Positions 29,262-37,281 of a stretch of 64,000 nucleotides of DNA are shown piece after piece. Positions within the stretch are counted from its first letter, which is position 1, and every line of letters begins with the position of its first letter. A program made the position numbers and the translations under genes. Origin of the DNA: Longimicrobiaceae bacterium (GTDB lineage: Bacteria; Gemmatimonadota; Gemmatimonadetes; Longimicrobiales; Longimicrobiaceae); assembly GCA_036375715.1 (NCBI GenBank), contig DASVBS010000065.1, positions 186,001 through 250,000 on the forward strand. The letters are read 5' to 3'. The notes below the pieces were generated by a model that did no database searches, was not told the DNA's origin, and saw only the letters and a program-made list of their open reading frames with translations.

Positions 29262-30185
29262 TCAAAGCACCCTATCCACGAACTCCCGGTTCTTCACCTC
29301 CACCGGCACCTTCTCGAGCTCGAGGATGCCGCGGGCGCAGTGCTCGGCGAAGCGGCGGAAGGCCTCCTCGCCCTTCTCGGCCGTCGCCCGCAGGGGATTG
29401 CCGATGGTCCCGCTCTCGATGAACTCGTGGTGGTCCATCGGGAAGGTGAAGTACTTGTAGCCCTCGAACTCCACGTCCGGCATGCCGTCCTTCTTGGCGA
29501 AGGTACGCGGCAGGTAGTCGGGGATGTGCGCGCGGGTGTGCTCCGCCCGCTCCATCCGCACCAGGGCCGGGTTGTGGGCCATGTCCTGCGAGGTCTCCAG
29601 CTCGCTCGCGTGCCAGCCGGGCGTCTCGTCGGGGGGATTCTCCAGCAGCCCCTCCATAAGCCCCGTGTAGTTCTCCATGTACGGCTTCACGAAGCTGATC
29701 AGCGCCCCCGTCTCGTAGCGCAGCTTGCGCAGGATCGGATCGACCACCTTGACGTTCGAACCGTGTCCGTTGATGAAATGGATGCGGTTGAAGCCGTGGT
29801 GGATCAGACTGCGAGCCACGTCGTACATCACCGCGAGCAGGGTGCTGCTGCGGAGTGTGATCGTGCCCCGCCCCTCCCCGGGCCCGTGCATGTGCTGCGG
29901 CGAGTAGCCCGCCCAGATCGGCGGCGTGTGGAGCACCGCAATGTGCTCGGAGATCCGCGCAGCGACCTCGACCGCGGTGATCGTGTCCGTGGCGAGCGGC
30001 AGGTGCGGCCCGTGCTGCTCGGTGCTCGCCATCGGCACCAGGATCGAATCCTTCTGCTTCAGGTACTCGCGGATGTCCACGTAGGTCAGGTCGGCGAGGT
30101 TCCAGGAGATGAACTTGCTCCTGAACTCTTCGTCGCCCGTGGTCAGGGGAGGCGCCTTCGCCGACAATTCACGCTGGACTGCCAT
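29262..30185 (-). CDS. creatininase-family amidohydrolase/hydrolase
   Basis: 307 residues. Metal-binding blocks of the creatininase fold: STEQHGPHLPLATD near 54-67, HFINGHGSN near 138-146, and WHASELETS near 193-201. The family includes creatinine amidohydrolase, mycofactocin peptidase and the IolN hydrolase of Thermotoga, which opens a diketo-inositol ring. No creatinine pathway genes are nearby, whereas a TIM-barrel isomerase is two genes upstream, so a cyclic keto-sugar or cyclitol ring opening is plausible (inference). It starts directly after the Tm-1-like gene stop with no gap. Confidence 0.85.
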   Translation of the reverse strand: MAVQRELSAKAPPLTTGDEEFRSKFISWNLADLTYVDIREYLKQKDSILVPMASTEQHGPHLPLATDTITAVEVAARISEHIAVLHTPPIWAGYSPQHMHGPGEGRGTITLRSSTLLAVMYDVARSLIHHGFNRIHFINGHGSNVKVVDPILRKLRYETGALISFVKPYMENYTGLMEGLLENPPDETPGWHASELETSQDMAHNPALVRMERAEHTRAHIPDYLPRTFAKKDGMPDVEFEGYKYFTFPMDHHEFIESGTIGNPLRATAEKGEEAFRRFAEHCARGILELEKVPVEVKNREFVDRVL

Positions 30186-31421
30186 CTACTTCCGCTCCTG
30201 ATCGAGTAGTTGAACGAAGCGATCCGCCACCTTCGCGCCGAAGGCCGGATCGTTCACGTGCATGTCGATGGTCTCGATAGGGATGTTCGACGGCAGCGAC
30301 GCCCGCAGCGACTCGAGAAACGCGGCGTCTGACTCGACGTCCCAGAAGGGGCCGCCGGGCACGTTCGGGATGGACAACCCGCGAGTGGGGACCACCACTC
30401 TCACCGGTCCCTTCGCCTCTCCCAGCCTTTCGCCGAAAATCCTCCCCAGCTCGACCATCTCTTCCCGGCTGGTCCGCACCAGCGTGTACTCGGGGTTGTG
30501 ATCGTAGACCGGCCGATCCTGCAGCGCCGGCGGAATCGCCCCTGCGTGAAAGACGCTGAAATCGATGCAGCCGGGCACCACTACCTGCGGGATCCCGGCG
30601 CGGCCGATGCGCCGCAATCGATCCGGTCCCCCATCGTGAATTCCACCGACCATCGGGTCGTTGACCTCGTTGGTCGTATAGTCGATCACGCCCACGAACT
30701 GTCCGGCTTCCGCCAGCTCCTCCATGGCCGGACCGCCCACGCCATTGGAGTGGAAGATCACGGCCTCGTAACCGTGCTCGGCGAGGCGGTCCTTCAACGC
30801 CATCACTGCGCGGGTGGTGTTGCCGAGCATGGTCACGGCGACGTAGCGGCCGTTCGGATCGGGCGGAGGCAGGCCCCGCCTGCCGTCCTCCACCAGCCCC
30901 TTGAGCGCCGCCGCCGCGTTGTCGAACACGGTGCAGGCCACCGGATTCAACCCGAGGATGTCGACCACGGTGTGGACGACCATGATGTCGCTGGTGCCCA
31001 CCAGCGGGTCGAAGTAGTGCTTGCCCGAAGCGATCGGGGAGAGCAGCACCTTGGGCACCCCGACGGGGAGCGCCATCATGGCGGCGGCAGCCATCACCGC
31101 TCCTTCGGCGCCCCCCATGCCGAAGATGGCGTCCAGCTGTCCTTCCCGGTAAAGCGAGAGGACGAGCGCCCTCACGGCGTCCCGCATCCCGGCTACGGCG
31201 CGCCCGCGGCTTCCCGCCCGCTGCAGCTCCTCGATCGTGGTGTCGCCGTGGCGAGCCACCTCGGCGTGGTCGATGTCCGGCTCGATCCCCAGGGGCTCGC
31301 CCAGGATGCCGATATCCACCACGGTCGTCTCCAGGCCGAGGTCCTGGAGACGATCGCGCACGTAGGCGAATTCCCGCCCCTTGGTATCGAGCGTACCGAC
31401 CAGTACGACCCGCTTACCCAC
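30186..31421 (-). CDS. Tm-1-like ATP-binding domain protein (UPF0261)
   Basis: 411 residues. The opening VVLVGTLDTKGREFAYVRD and later GMGGAEGAVMAAAAMMALP, GTSDIMVVHTVVDILGLN and FHSNGVGGPAMEELA segments are characteristic of UPF0261/Tm-1-like proteins. In plants the homologous N-domain of Tm-1 binds ATP and a viral replicase; the bacterial function is unknown, though the genes often occur in catabolic operons. It overlaps the upstream isomerase gene by 8 nt and abuts the creatininase gene, so it belongs to this pathway. Confidence 0.88.
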   Translation of the reverse strand: MGKRVVLVGTLDTKGREFAYVRDRLQDLGLETTVVDIGILGEPLGIEPDIDHAEVARHGDTTIEELQRAGSRGRAVAGMRDAVRALVLSLYREGQLDAIFGMGGAEGAVMAAAAMMALPVGVPKVLLSPIASGKHYFDPLVGTSDIMVVHTVVDILGLNPVACTVFDNAAAALKGLVEDGRRGLPPPDPNGRYVAVTMLGNTTRAVMALKDRLAEHGYEAVIFHSNGVGGPAMEELAEAGQFVGVIDYTTNEVNDPMVGGIHDGGPDRLRRIGRAGIPQVVVPGCIDFSVFHAGAIPPALQDRPVYDHNPEYTLVRTSREEMVELGRIFGERLGEAKGPVRVVVPTRGLSIPNVPGGPFWDVESDAAFLESLRASLPSNIPIETIDMHVNDPAFGAKVADRFVQLLDQERK

Positions 31422-32349
31422 GGACGCTCGCGGCGGCAGTCGCGCTCGGCGCGGCCGCGCCGTCGCGGATCAGCGGAAGCAGCGTCTTGGCGTTCTCCTC
31501 GACGAGCCAGTCGTAGAACCGCTCGCTCAACAGGCTGCTGCCGTGCTCGCGAATGAACTTCAGCTGCTCCGGGGAGATGTTGACCGGCTCGGTCTCGATC
31601 GCGTGGGGATAGGGGTTCGCCGGGGTGCGATCGATGGGCGCCACGAACTCGGCGGTCAGGGCCCCGTCGTAGCCCACCTCGCGCAGGGTCGCGATGAGCT
31701 TCGGCCAGTCCCAGGTCCCGTGGCCGGCGGGCATCCGGTTGTTGTCGGCCACGTGGAAGGTGGTGAGTCGCTTACCGACCTGGCGGATGGCTGCGTAGGG
31801 GTCGGACTCCTCGATGTTGATGTGGAACGCGTCGAGGCAGACGCCGCACTCGGGGCCCGTAGCCTCGGCGAGGGCCAGCGCCTGGGCGCCACGGTTCAGG
31901 AAGTAGGTCTCGAAGCGGTTGAGCGGCTCGATCGCGATGCGGATTCCCTCGCGCAGCCCGTGCTCGTAGCACTCTTTCATGCTCTCGACGGCCCATTGCC
32001 ACTCCTCCTCGGGGGTGGCGTCGGGGACGATCTTGCCGACCGTACACGGCACGACGGTGATCACCTCACCACCCATCTCCTTCACCATCGTGATCGTGTC
32101 CTTCACGTACTTCACCGAGTTCGCCCGCTCCTGCTCGTCCTTGGCCAGCAGGTTTCGGCCGGCGAACATCAGCGTAACCGACCCCCAGCAACGCAGCCCG
32201 TTCTCCTGCAGCAGCCGACGCACCTCCTTCGTGTCCGTGAGATCCGGCTCACCGCTGATCTCGATGCTCTCGTAGCCGTACCTGGCCAGGCGGCGAATCG
32301 TCACGTCGACCGGCTCCGCGCGCATCCAGTTGTGCATGGACAGATGCAT
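31414..32349 (-). CDS. sugar phosphate isomerase/epimerase, xylose-isomerase-like TIM barrel
   Basis: 311 residues of the AP_endonuc_2/xylose-isomerase-like fold. Metal-ligand blocks: IAIEPLNRFETYFLN (Glu near 150), CLDAFHINIEE (Asp/His near 180-185), TTFHVADNNRMPAGHGTWDW (His near 208), and LTAEFVAP (Glu near 241). This set is shared by D-tagatose/psicose 3-epimerases, hydroxypyruvate isomerase and the IolO epimerase. It is cytosolic. Within the operon it would isomerise the keto-sugar made by the oxidases. It is separated from the Fe-S gene by 106 nt. Confidence 0.88.
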   Translation of the reverse strand: MHLSMHNWMRAEPVDVTIRRLARYGYESIEISGEPDLTDTKEVRRLLQENGLRCWGSVTLMFAGRNLLAKDEQERANSVKYVKDTITMVKEMGGEVITVVPCTVGKIVPDATPEEEWQWAVESMKECYEHGLREGIRIAIEPLNRFETYFLNRGAQALALAEATGPECGVCLDAFHINIEESDPYAAIRQVGKRLTTFHVADNNRMPAGHGTWDWPKLIATLREVGYDGALTAEFVAPIDRTPANPYPHAIETEPVNISPEQLKFIREHGSSLLSERFYDWLVEENAKTLLPLIRDGAAAPSATAAASVRG

Positions 32350-32455
32350 GGTGCAGCTCCTCCTGGGTGGTAAGCGATTGAGGTGAAGGATCCCGCCCGT
32401 TCATCCCGGGGGCGTGGTGACGACGCGTGGAGTGTGTCCCCTCCGTGCGAGAGGG

Positions 32456-33556
32456 TCAGTTTTCCAGGTGATCGACGAGGAGCTCGTACAGCCCCTTGAC
32501 CTCGATGCCATGTTCCGCCGCATGGCGCTCCAGATGGGCGAGGCTGCCGGCCCCTTCGGTGACGACTATGCGCGCGCCGACCTGCGCGGCGTCGACCAGC
32601 CGGGCCTGCGTGAGCGCGTCGGCGATCTGTGGCTGGGTGAACTGCAGAGCCAGATCGCCACAGGGATAGGCGCGGCCATCGCGCCAGAATAGCTCCCGCG
32701 CGGGCTCCGGGAGCACCGCATCGAGCAGGCGCCGCGGCGCCGGAAAGCGGGATTTCACCCGCACCGCGTGCGTAGGGTCCACATACGCGACAGGTCCGCC
32801 GTTGGCGGAAGCCCGTTTCAGCCTGAGCCGGCCCGCCTCCAGCTGGGCCGCCAGGAAGGGCACCAGCTCGAGCACCTCGACGTTCTCCGGTACGCGCAGG
32901 CCGAGCCGCTCATCGTACATCTGGGTGAAGGCGAAATACTCGCCCGGAGAGAGCACGAAGAGGCGCGAGGCGCCGCAGGCCTCCAGCTCGCCCAGGTTGG
33001 CGAGGGCATGATCATACGCGAGCGCCGGCAGCCCCAGCGAGCTGGCCAGATAGCCCGTGCTCCGGCCGCGCCCGATGAGCACCGGATCGATCCCCACCGC
33101 CCTCAACAACTCGACCGCGGCGGTGACCAGCGCCGGTTTCAGCAGGTGCGCTTCGTCGCCGACGAAGAGCGCGACGTCGCCGCTGCCCGTCGGCTTTTCC
33201 GGGCGCCGCGGCAGATAGGGATTCTCCCACTTGCCCAGGATCTCCGCCATCTCGTAGACGATGGCCGGCGCCAGGCCCCGCTCGACCACCTGGGCCCGCG
33301 CCGCAGCAATCCCTTCAGGCAAGGGGTTCGAGTAGACGCAATGGGAACGGCAGTTCCCACAATCGGCACATTTGTACAGCGCGTCAACCGTCTCCGCGTT
33401 CCAGGTGGAGAGGTCGCGACGCTCCAGCGCCACGAGCTGCGCCCAACCGTGCGGCGTCAGCGTCTCCACGCGGGTCAGGTTCCCCACCGGGCATACGTGC
33501 CGGCACATCAGGCAGTGGCGGCAGCGCTCGGTGACGTCGATGGCGTTCTCCAGCAT
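32456..33556 (-). CDS. (Fe-S)-binding oxidoreductase subunit, GlcF-like, degenerate C-terminal half
   Basis: 366 residues; ATG at 33556 with AAGGAG 5 nt upstream. The N-terminus has two cysteine clusters, CRHCLMCRHVCP (about 12-23) and CADCGNCRSHC (about 64-74), for two [4Fe-4S] clusters as in glycolate oxidase iron-sulfur subunits. The C-terminal half has the general fold of a CCG domain pair, but the expected cysteines are absent: DPTHAVR stands where DPCH is usual, and SPGEYF where a Cys is usual. It follows the FAD oxidase gene by 53 nt, so it probably carries electrons from it to the membrane. Confidence 0.85.
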   Translation of the reverse strand: MLENAIDVTERCRHCLMCRHVCPVGNLTRVETLTPHGWAQLVALERRDLSTWNAETVDALYKCADCGNCRSHCVYSNPLPEGIAAARAQVVERGLAPAIVYEMAEILGKWENPYLPRRPEKPTGSGDVALFVGDEAHLLKPALVTAAVELLRAVGIDPVLIGRGRSTGYLASSLGLPALAYDHALANLGELEACGASRLFVLSPGEYFAFTQMYDERLGLRVPENVEVLELVPFLAAQLEAGRLRLKRASANGGPVAYVDPTHAVRVKSRFPAPRRLLDAVLPEPARELFWRDGRAYPCGDLALQFTQPQIADALTQARLVDAAQVGARIVVTEGAGSLAHLERHAAEHGIEVKGLYELLVDHLEN

Positions 33557-33609
33557 CCAGGCTCCTTGTTCGTTACCGCGCCGAGGCGCAGGGACGGAGG
33601 CGGGTCCGT

Positions 33610-35136
33610 TCACCGCCCGAAGCCGACCTTCCCCGGGTTCATGATTCCCAGGGGATCGATGGCGTTTTTGAGCTGCTGCAAGAACGGCCAGGCATCGCCA
33701 TACTGCCGCCGCATGAAGCGCGAGAGTTTCAGCCCGACCCCGTGGTGCTCGTTGATCATCCCGCCGTGCTCGAGCGCGGCGCCGACCGCCACGTTCCACA
33801 CGCGGTTGTGGAGGCGGATGGCGGCCTCCGCGTCCTCGGGTGGCGACTCGATAATGAAGCGCGAGTACATCGACGCGCCCCACTTCCACCAGTGGGAGAA
33901 GTGGGCGATGTAGCGCACCCCCCAATCGGCAAATCCCTCCTCCACCGCCTGCTTCTGCGCCCTCCAGATCCTCTCCAACCGGTCGAAGGTGCAGACGGTC
34001 TCGGTGGTGCCGTACATCCAGGGGAAGGCCAGCGTCTTGGGCGGATAGTAGAAGTCGTAGCGATGCTCCCACCACCGCTCCCCCGGCTCCCTCCCGAGAT
34101 CCCGCGCCCCGAGCTCGAGGCAGATGTCCATCGCCTTCTGCTCCTGGAGGGCGGCGATGTCGGGATCGCCGTCGAAGCCGATCACCATGTACCCGCCCTC
34201 GAGATCCAGCTCCAGCGTCTCCTTGACCAGCGACGCCGTGGAATTCGGGTCGTAGAGCCGGATCACCATCGGCTGCAACCGCCGGGTCATCATCAGGCGC
34301 CCCGCCTCCAATGCGTTACGGATGTCGTCGAAGAGGACGGCGCGGAGAAGGCGGGCCTGCGGCAGGTAGTCCACCTGCATGGTGGCCTCGGTGATGATCC
34401 CCAGCGTGCCTTCCGTCCCCAGGAAGAGCCGCATGAAATCCGGTCCGGAGGCGTGGTTGGGCACCGGAGGGGTGCGGATGACGCGCCCGTCGGGCAGCAC
34501 CACCTGCAGGCTCATCACCAGGTCTTCGGCTTTGCCGTACTTGGTGCTGATCGTGCCCGAGCCGCGGGGGGCCAGGTACCCGCCCAGCGTGGCGCAGTTG
34601 GCCGAAGCCGGGTAATGCGGCAGGGTGAGTCCGCGCTCGTTCAGCGCCCATTCCAACCGGGTTCCGTTGATCCCCGCCTCGGCGGTGACGGTGAGCGAGC
34701 TCTCGTCGATCTCCAGAATGCGGTCGAGCCGCTTCAGGTCGACGATGATCCCGCCGTAGAGCGCTAGCGCGCCTCCCTGCGTCCCCGATCCACCCCCCCA
34801 GGGGATCACCGGGATGCGGTAGCCGTTGGCGATCTGGAGGATGGCGGAGACCTCCTCCACCGAGCCCGGGTGGACAATGTAGTCCGGGCGCGACAGCGAC
34901 TGGCCCCGGTCGAGCCACATCTGCGAGCCCCAGAACCAGTCGCACGAGTAGATCAGGCGGTCGGCGTCGGTCGTGGAGACGTACGCCTCTCCCACGACCT
35001 CCTCCAACTCGCTGCGAATCATCTCATAGTGGAACTTGCCCGGGCTGTAGCGAGTGGACTCGGTCGTTCCGTCCGCGGACGGCGCGTCGAGCGAGGGGGT
35101 GGCCTTTCCTGCGTGGTCATCGCTTGCTGGTCGCAT
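33610..35136 (-). CDS. FAD-binding oxidase (GlcD/VAO type)
   Basis: 508 residues. The PCMH-type FAD domain is shown by VEEVSAILQIANGYRIPVIPWGGGSGTQGGA (about 93-124), ASANCATLGGYLAPRGSGT and FLGTEGTLGIITEATMQV. The C-terminal FAD-oxidase domain ends EHHGVGLKLSRFM and LKNAIDPLGIMNPGKVGFG, as in glycolate/D-lactate dehydrogenases and alkylglycerone-phosphate synthase. It would oxidise a hydroxy acid or sugar acid, with the adjacent Fe-S protein as acceptor. First gene of a five-gene operon, with putative operator site B 28 nt upstream of its ATG. Confidence 0.9.
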   Translation of the reverse strand: MRPASDDHAGKATPSLDAPSADGTTESTRYSPGKFHYEMIRSELEEVVGEAYVSTTDADRLIYSCDWFWGSQMWLDRGQSLSRPDYIVHPGSVEEVSAILQIANGYRIPVIPWGGGSGTQGGALALYGGIIVDLKRLDRILEIDESSLTVTAEAGINGTRLEWALNERGLTLPHYPASANCATLGGYLAPRGSGTISTKYGKAEDLVMSLQVVLPDGRVIRTPPVPNHASGPDFMRLFLGTEGTLGIITEATMQVDYLPQARLLRAVLFDDIRNALEAGRLMMTRRLQPMVIRLYDPNSTASLVKETLELDLEGGYMVIGFDGDPDIAALQEQKAMDICLELGARDLGREPGERWWEHRYDFYYPPKTLAFPWMYGTTETVCTFDRLERIWRAQKQAVEEGFADWGVRYIAHFSHWWKWGASMYSRFIIESPPEDAEAAIRLHNRVWNVAVGAALEHGGMINEHHGVGLKLSRFMRRQYGDAWPFLQQLKNAIDPLGIMNPGKVGFGR

Positions 35137-35164
35137 GTGCTGGCCTTCGGGGGGTCGGCTTAAG

Positions 35165-35196
35165 CGAACGTTTGTTCACTAATGGTCATGCGTTCA
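35165..35196 (-). promoter_or_regulatory. putative SorC-family operator before the FAD oxidase operon (site B)
   Basis: Minus strand: TGAACG (35191-35196), 12 nt, then TGAACA-AA-CGTTCG (35165-35178). Same arrangement and spacing as site A at 29040-29071, and at a similar distance (28 nt) from the start codon. Confidence 0.5.
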
Positions 35197-35271
35197 GGTA
35201 TATTGGGGCGGCGTCGCGGGGGTGTCAAGGTTGTTGGGCGGCGGCCGCCGCGCGCCGCCGGGGGGAACGAA

Positions 35272-35316
35272 GCGCGCCCGCGAGCCCGAGCTGTGGAGCT
35301 CGAGTCGCGGGCGCGC
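35272..35316. terminator. strong GC hairpin between MFS 3' end and FAD oxidase promoter
   Basis: A 12-bp perfect stem (35272-35283 with 35305-35316) encloses a smaller GAGCT/AGCTC pairing. It lies about 50 nt past the MFS stop. No clear T-run on either strand, so it may block read-through or protect the mRNA end rather than act as a classical terminator. Confidence 0.5.
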
Positions 35317-35367
35317 AATGCCGGTCGAAGGAAGCGCCCGCCCGGAGGCAGGCCCTCCGCGCGCCCG

Positions 35368-36918
35368 CTAGGCCTGGGTAGCCGCTTGTCGGACGGATAC
35401 CTCGCGCTCTCTCGAGGCGGCGTCCTCGATGGCCACCGGATGGTATCCGCCGCGGGCGCGGAAGTAGAGGATCAGGCAGATGTAGACGATCAGCATCAAC
35501 ACGGGGAGCAGGGCGATCGTCTGCAGCGCGTCCTTCTGTGACTGCTCCTGCACCTGGGCGATCACCTCCTGATCCGCCGGCGGCAGGGTGGCTGCCAGCT
35601 CCGGGTTCACCGCCTGGTAGTCCCCGAAGATGCTGTTCCGCTGGATCATGACCTGCGAGTGCAGGGCCGGCGCCTCGATGGCGAGGTTCTCGTCCATGTT
35701 CCGGTCCTGCAGCAGCCCCATGAAGGGGGCGCCGATGACGCCCACCGCGAGCATGCCCACGCCGCCGACCACATTCAGGGTCAGCGCGCCGCCGCGCGGA
35801 AACTGCTCGGCCACCACCCCCAGCGAGGTCGGCCAGAAGAAGCTCTTGCCTATGCCGTACAGGGTGGCGGCGATCAGGATCATCGCACCGGCAGCGTTCG
35901 AAAGGGCGAACAGGCCGATGGCGGCGATGGTGGCGGAGACGGCGAGCAGCCCCAGAGGCGAGATGCGGTGCACGATGGAGCCGGCGAAGAACCGCAGCAC
36001 CATCATGATCGCAGAGGTGTAGATCAGCACCCACCCGGCGTTGATGCCGATGCGGGTCATCTCGCCGCTCATCAGCGTGGTGATCCAGCTGTCCACACCC
36101 AGCTCGGTGGTTGCGAGCGGGATCATGACCAGAAGCATAAGGATGAACAGCGGACGACCGAGCGACCGGGTGTAGAAGGCGTAGACGCCCGTGGTCGCCG
36201 CGATCAACGCCAGGTTCACCCCCAGCGACCAGCCGAAGATCTGCCCGATCTGCATGATCACCATCGCCGAGGCGATCAACGCGCCCAGCGCACCCACCTC
36301 GCGCAGCATGTCGCGGTAGGAAACGCCGGCCGCTACGCGCTCGTGGATGGGGAAGCGCTGCGCCGCCAACATCAGCGCATAGATCACCGTCGGGATGAGA
36401 ATGATGGCGATCTTGTACTTCCAGTAGAGATCGCCCAGCGCGATGGCCAGGATGCCGCCGAACACCAGACCGCCAGGCCACCCGGCGTGCAGGTAATTCA
36501 GCCAGCGCGTCTTCTCCCTGCTGAAGACCGTTGCCACCACCGGGTTGGCGTAGGCCTCCACCGTGCCGCTCCCGAGGGCCAGCACAAAAGTGCCCAGGTA
36601 CATCATGGAGTAGTCCTGGGCCATCAAGATGATCACGGTGGAGAGCGTGTGGCAGAGGAGACCGAACCACATCGCGGCCTTGTAACCGATCTTGTCGATC
36701 ACCAGGCTGAACAGCACGATGCTGATCGCGAACGGCCACAGCCCGGCGCCCAGGATCTCTCCGACCTGCGTTTCCGTCAGGTTGAACTGGGCCCCCCACT
36801 CTGGCGCCGTCAGCACTCGGGCGATAAAGCCGAAGGAGGTCGATACCAGCGCGATGAAACACCCCCAGAAGAGCCTCTTGTCGTGCTCCACCGTTTGCGC
36901 TGCCGATGCTTGCGCCAT
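35368..36918 (-). CDS. MFS transporter
   Basis: 516 residues from the ATG at 36918 with AGGAGA 7 nt upstream. About 12 hydrophobic segments; the loop VIDKIGYKAAMW after the second helix is the MFS G-x-x-x-D-R-x-G-like motif. A long hydrophilic stretch (about 415-465) precedes the last helix. Divergent from the SorC-family regulator gene across a 363-nt region with two operator-like repeats. Likely the inner-membrane importer for the product of the SusCD/DUF1080 steps (inference). Confidence 0.88.
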   Translation of the reverse strand: MAQASAAQTVEHDKRLFWGCFIALVSTSFGFIARVLTAPEWGAQFNLTETQVGEILGAGLWPFAISIVLFSLVIDKIGYKAAMWFGLLCHTLSTVIILMAQDYSMMYLGTFVLALGSGTVEAYANPVVATVFSREKTRWLNYLHAGWPGGLVFGGILAIALGDLYWKYKIAIILIPTVIYALMLAAQRFPIHERVAAGVSYRDMLREVGALGALIASAMVIMQIGQIFGWSLGVNLALIAATTGVYAFYTRSLGRPLFILMLLVMIPLATTELGVDSWITTLMSGEMTRIGINAGWVLIYTSAIMMVLRFFAGSIVHRISPLGLLAVSATIAAIGLFALSNAAGAMILIAATLYGIGKSFFWPTSLGVVAEQFPRGGALTLNVVGGVGMLAVGVIGAPFMGLLQDRNMDENLAIEAPALHSQVMIQRNSIFGDYQAVNPELAATLPPADQEVIAQVQEQSQKDALQTIALLPVLMLIVYICLILYFRARGGYHPVAIEDAASREREVSVRQAATQA

Positions 36919-37281
36919 GATCCGGTCTCCTACGTGGGTGGTTGAGTGATTGCGGAGCCTCGCCGAACGCAACGGGTTCGACGTGCCGTTACCGCCAGCA
37001 GCACGGCCGACTTCGCCCCGACGGCCGCCGCTGTCTGGTGGAAAATCGCTCAGGAGTAGGTGAGAATATGCCTGAACGATGAACAGATGCTCATACCGGA
37101 GGATTAATGTTGCGCAGCGTAAGCATCTGCACAAAGCTTGTCAAGCGCGCGGGCGCATCTCCGGAGTGTACCGGGTGGCGGTGAGCTTACCCGACCCGCT
37201 AGCTTCCGGTCGGCTTCGCCATTGTCTGCGGCCTCGAGTCGCCACCGCGTGCGTTCGTCGCTCACCCCGAACCGATTTGCC
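36919..37281. other. divergent promoter region, 363 nt
   Basis: Between the MFS gene (minus) and the regulator gene (plus). No coding frame supported. Contains the operator-like sites at 37073-37133; the rest shows nothing I can interpret. Confidence 0.6.
37073..37133. promoter_or_regulatory. pair of inverted SorC-type operator sites (site C)
   Basis: TGAACG (37073-37078) is followed by TGAACA-GA-TGCTCA (37080-37093). A second copy lies inverted at 37120-37133; its reverse complement TGTGCAGATGCTTA matches the first at 11 of 14 positions. Site A matches at 12 of 14 and site B at 10 of 14. Two inverted sites about 40 nt apart suit a tetrameric SorC-family repressor that autoregulates and controls the divergent MFS gene. 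Confidence 0.5.

Noticed and set aside
35272-35316. GC hairpin as a confirmed Rho-independent terminator
   Set aside because: Stem is strong but there is no T-run on either strand; kept as a tentative structure only.
36919-37281. Upstream extensions of the MFS and SorC-regulator genes into this region
   Set aside because: They run through the divergent promoter and operator repeats; the chosen ATGs fit the domain starts, and the MFS ATG has AGGAGA.
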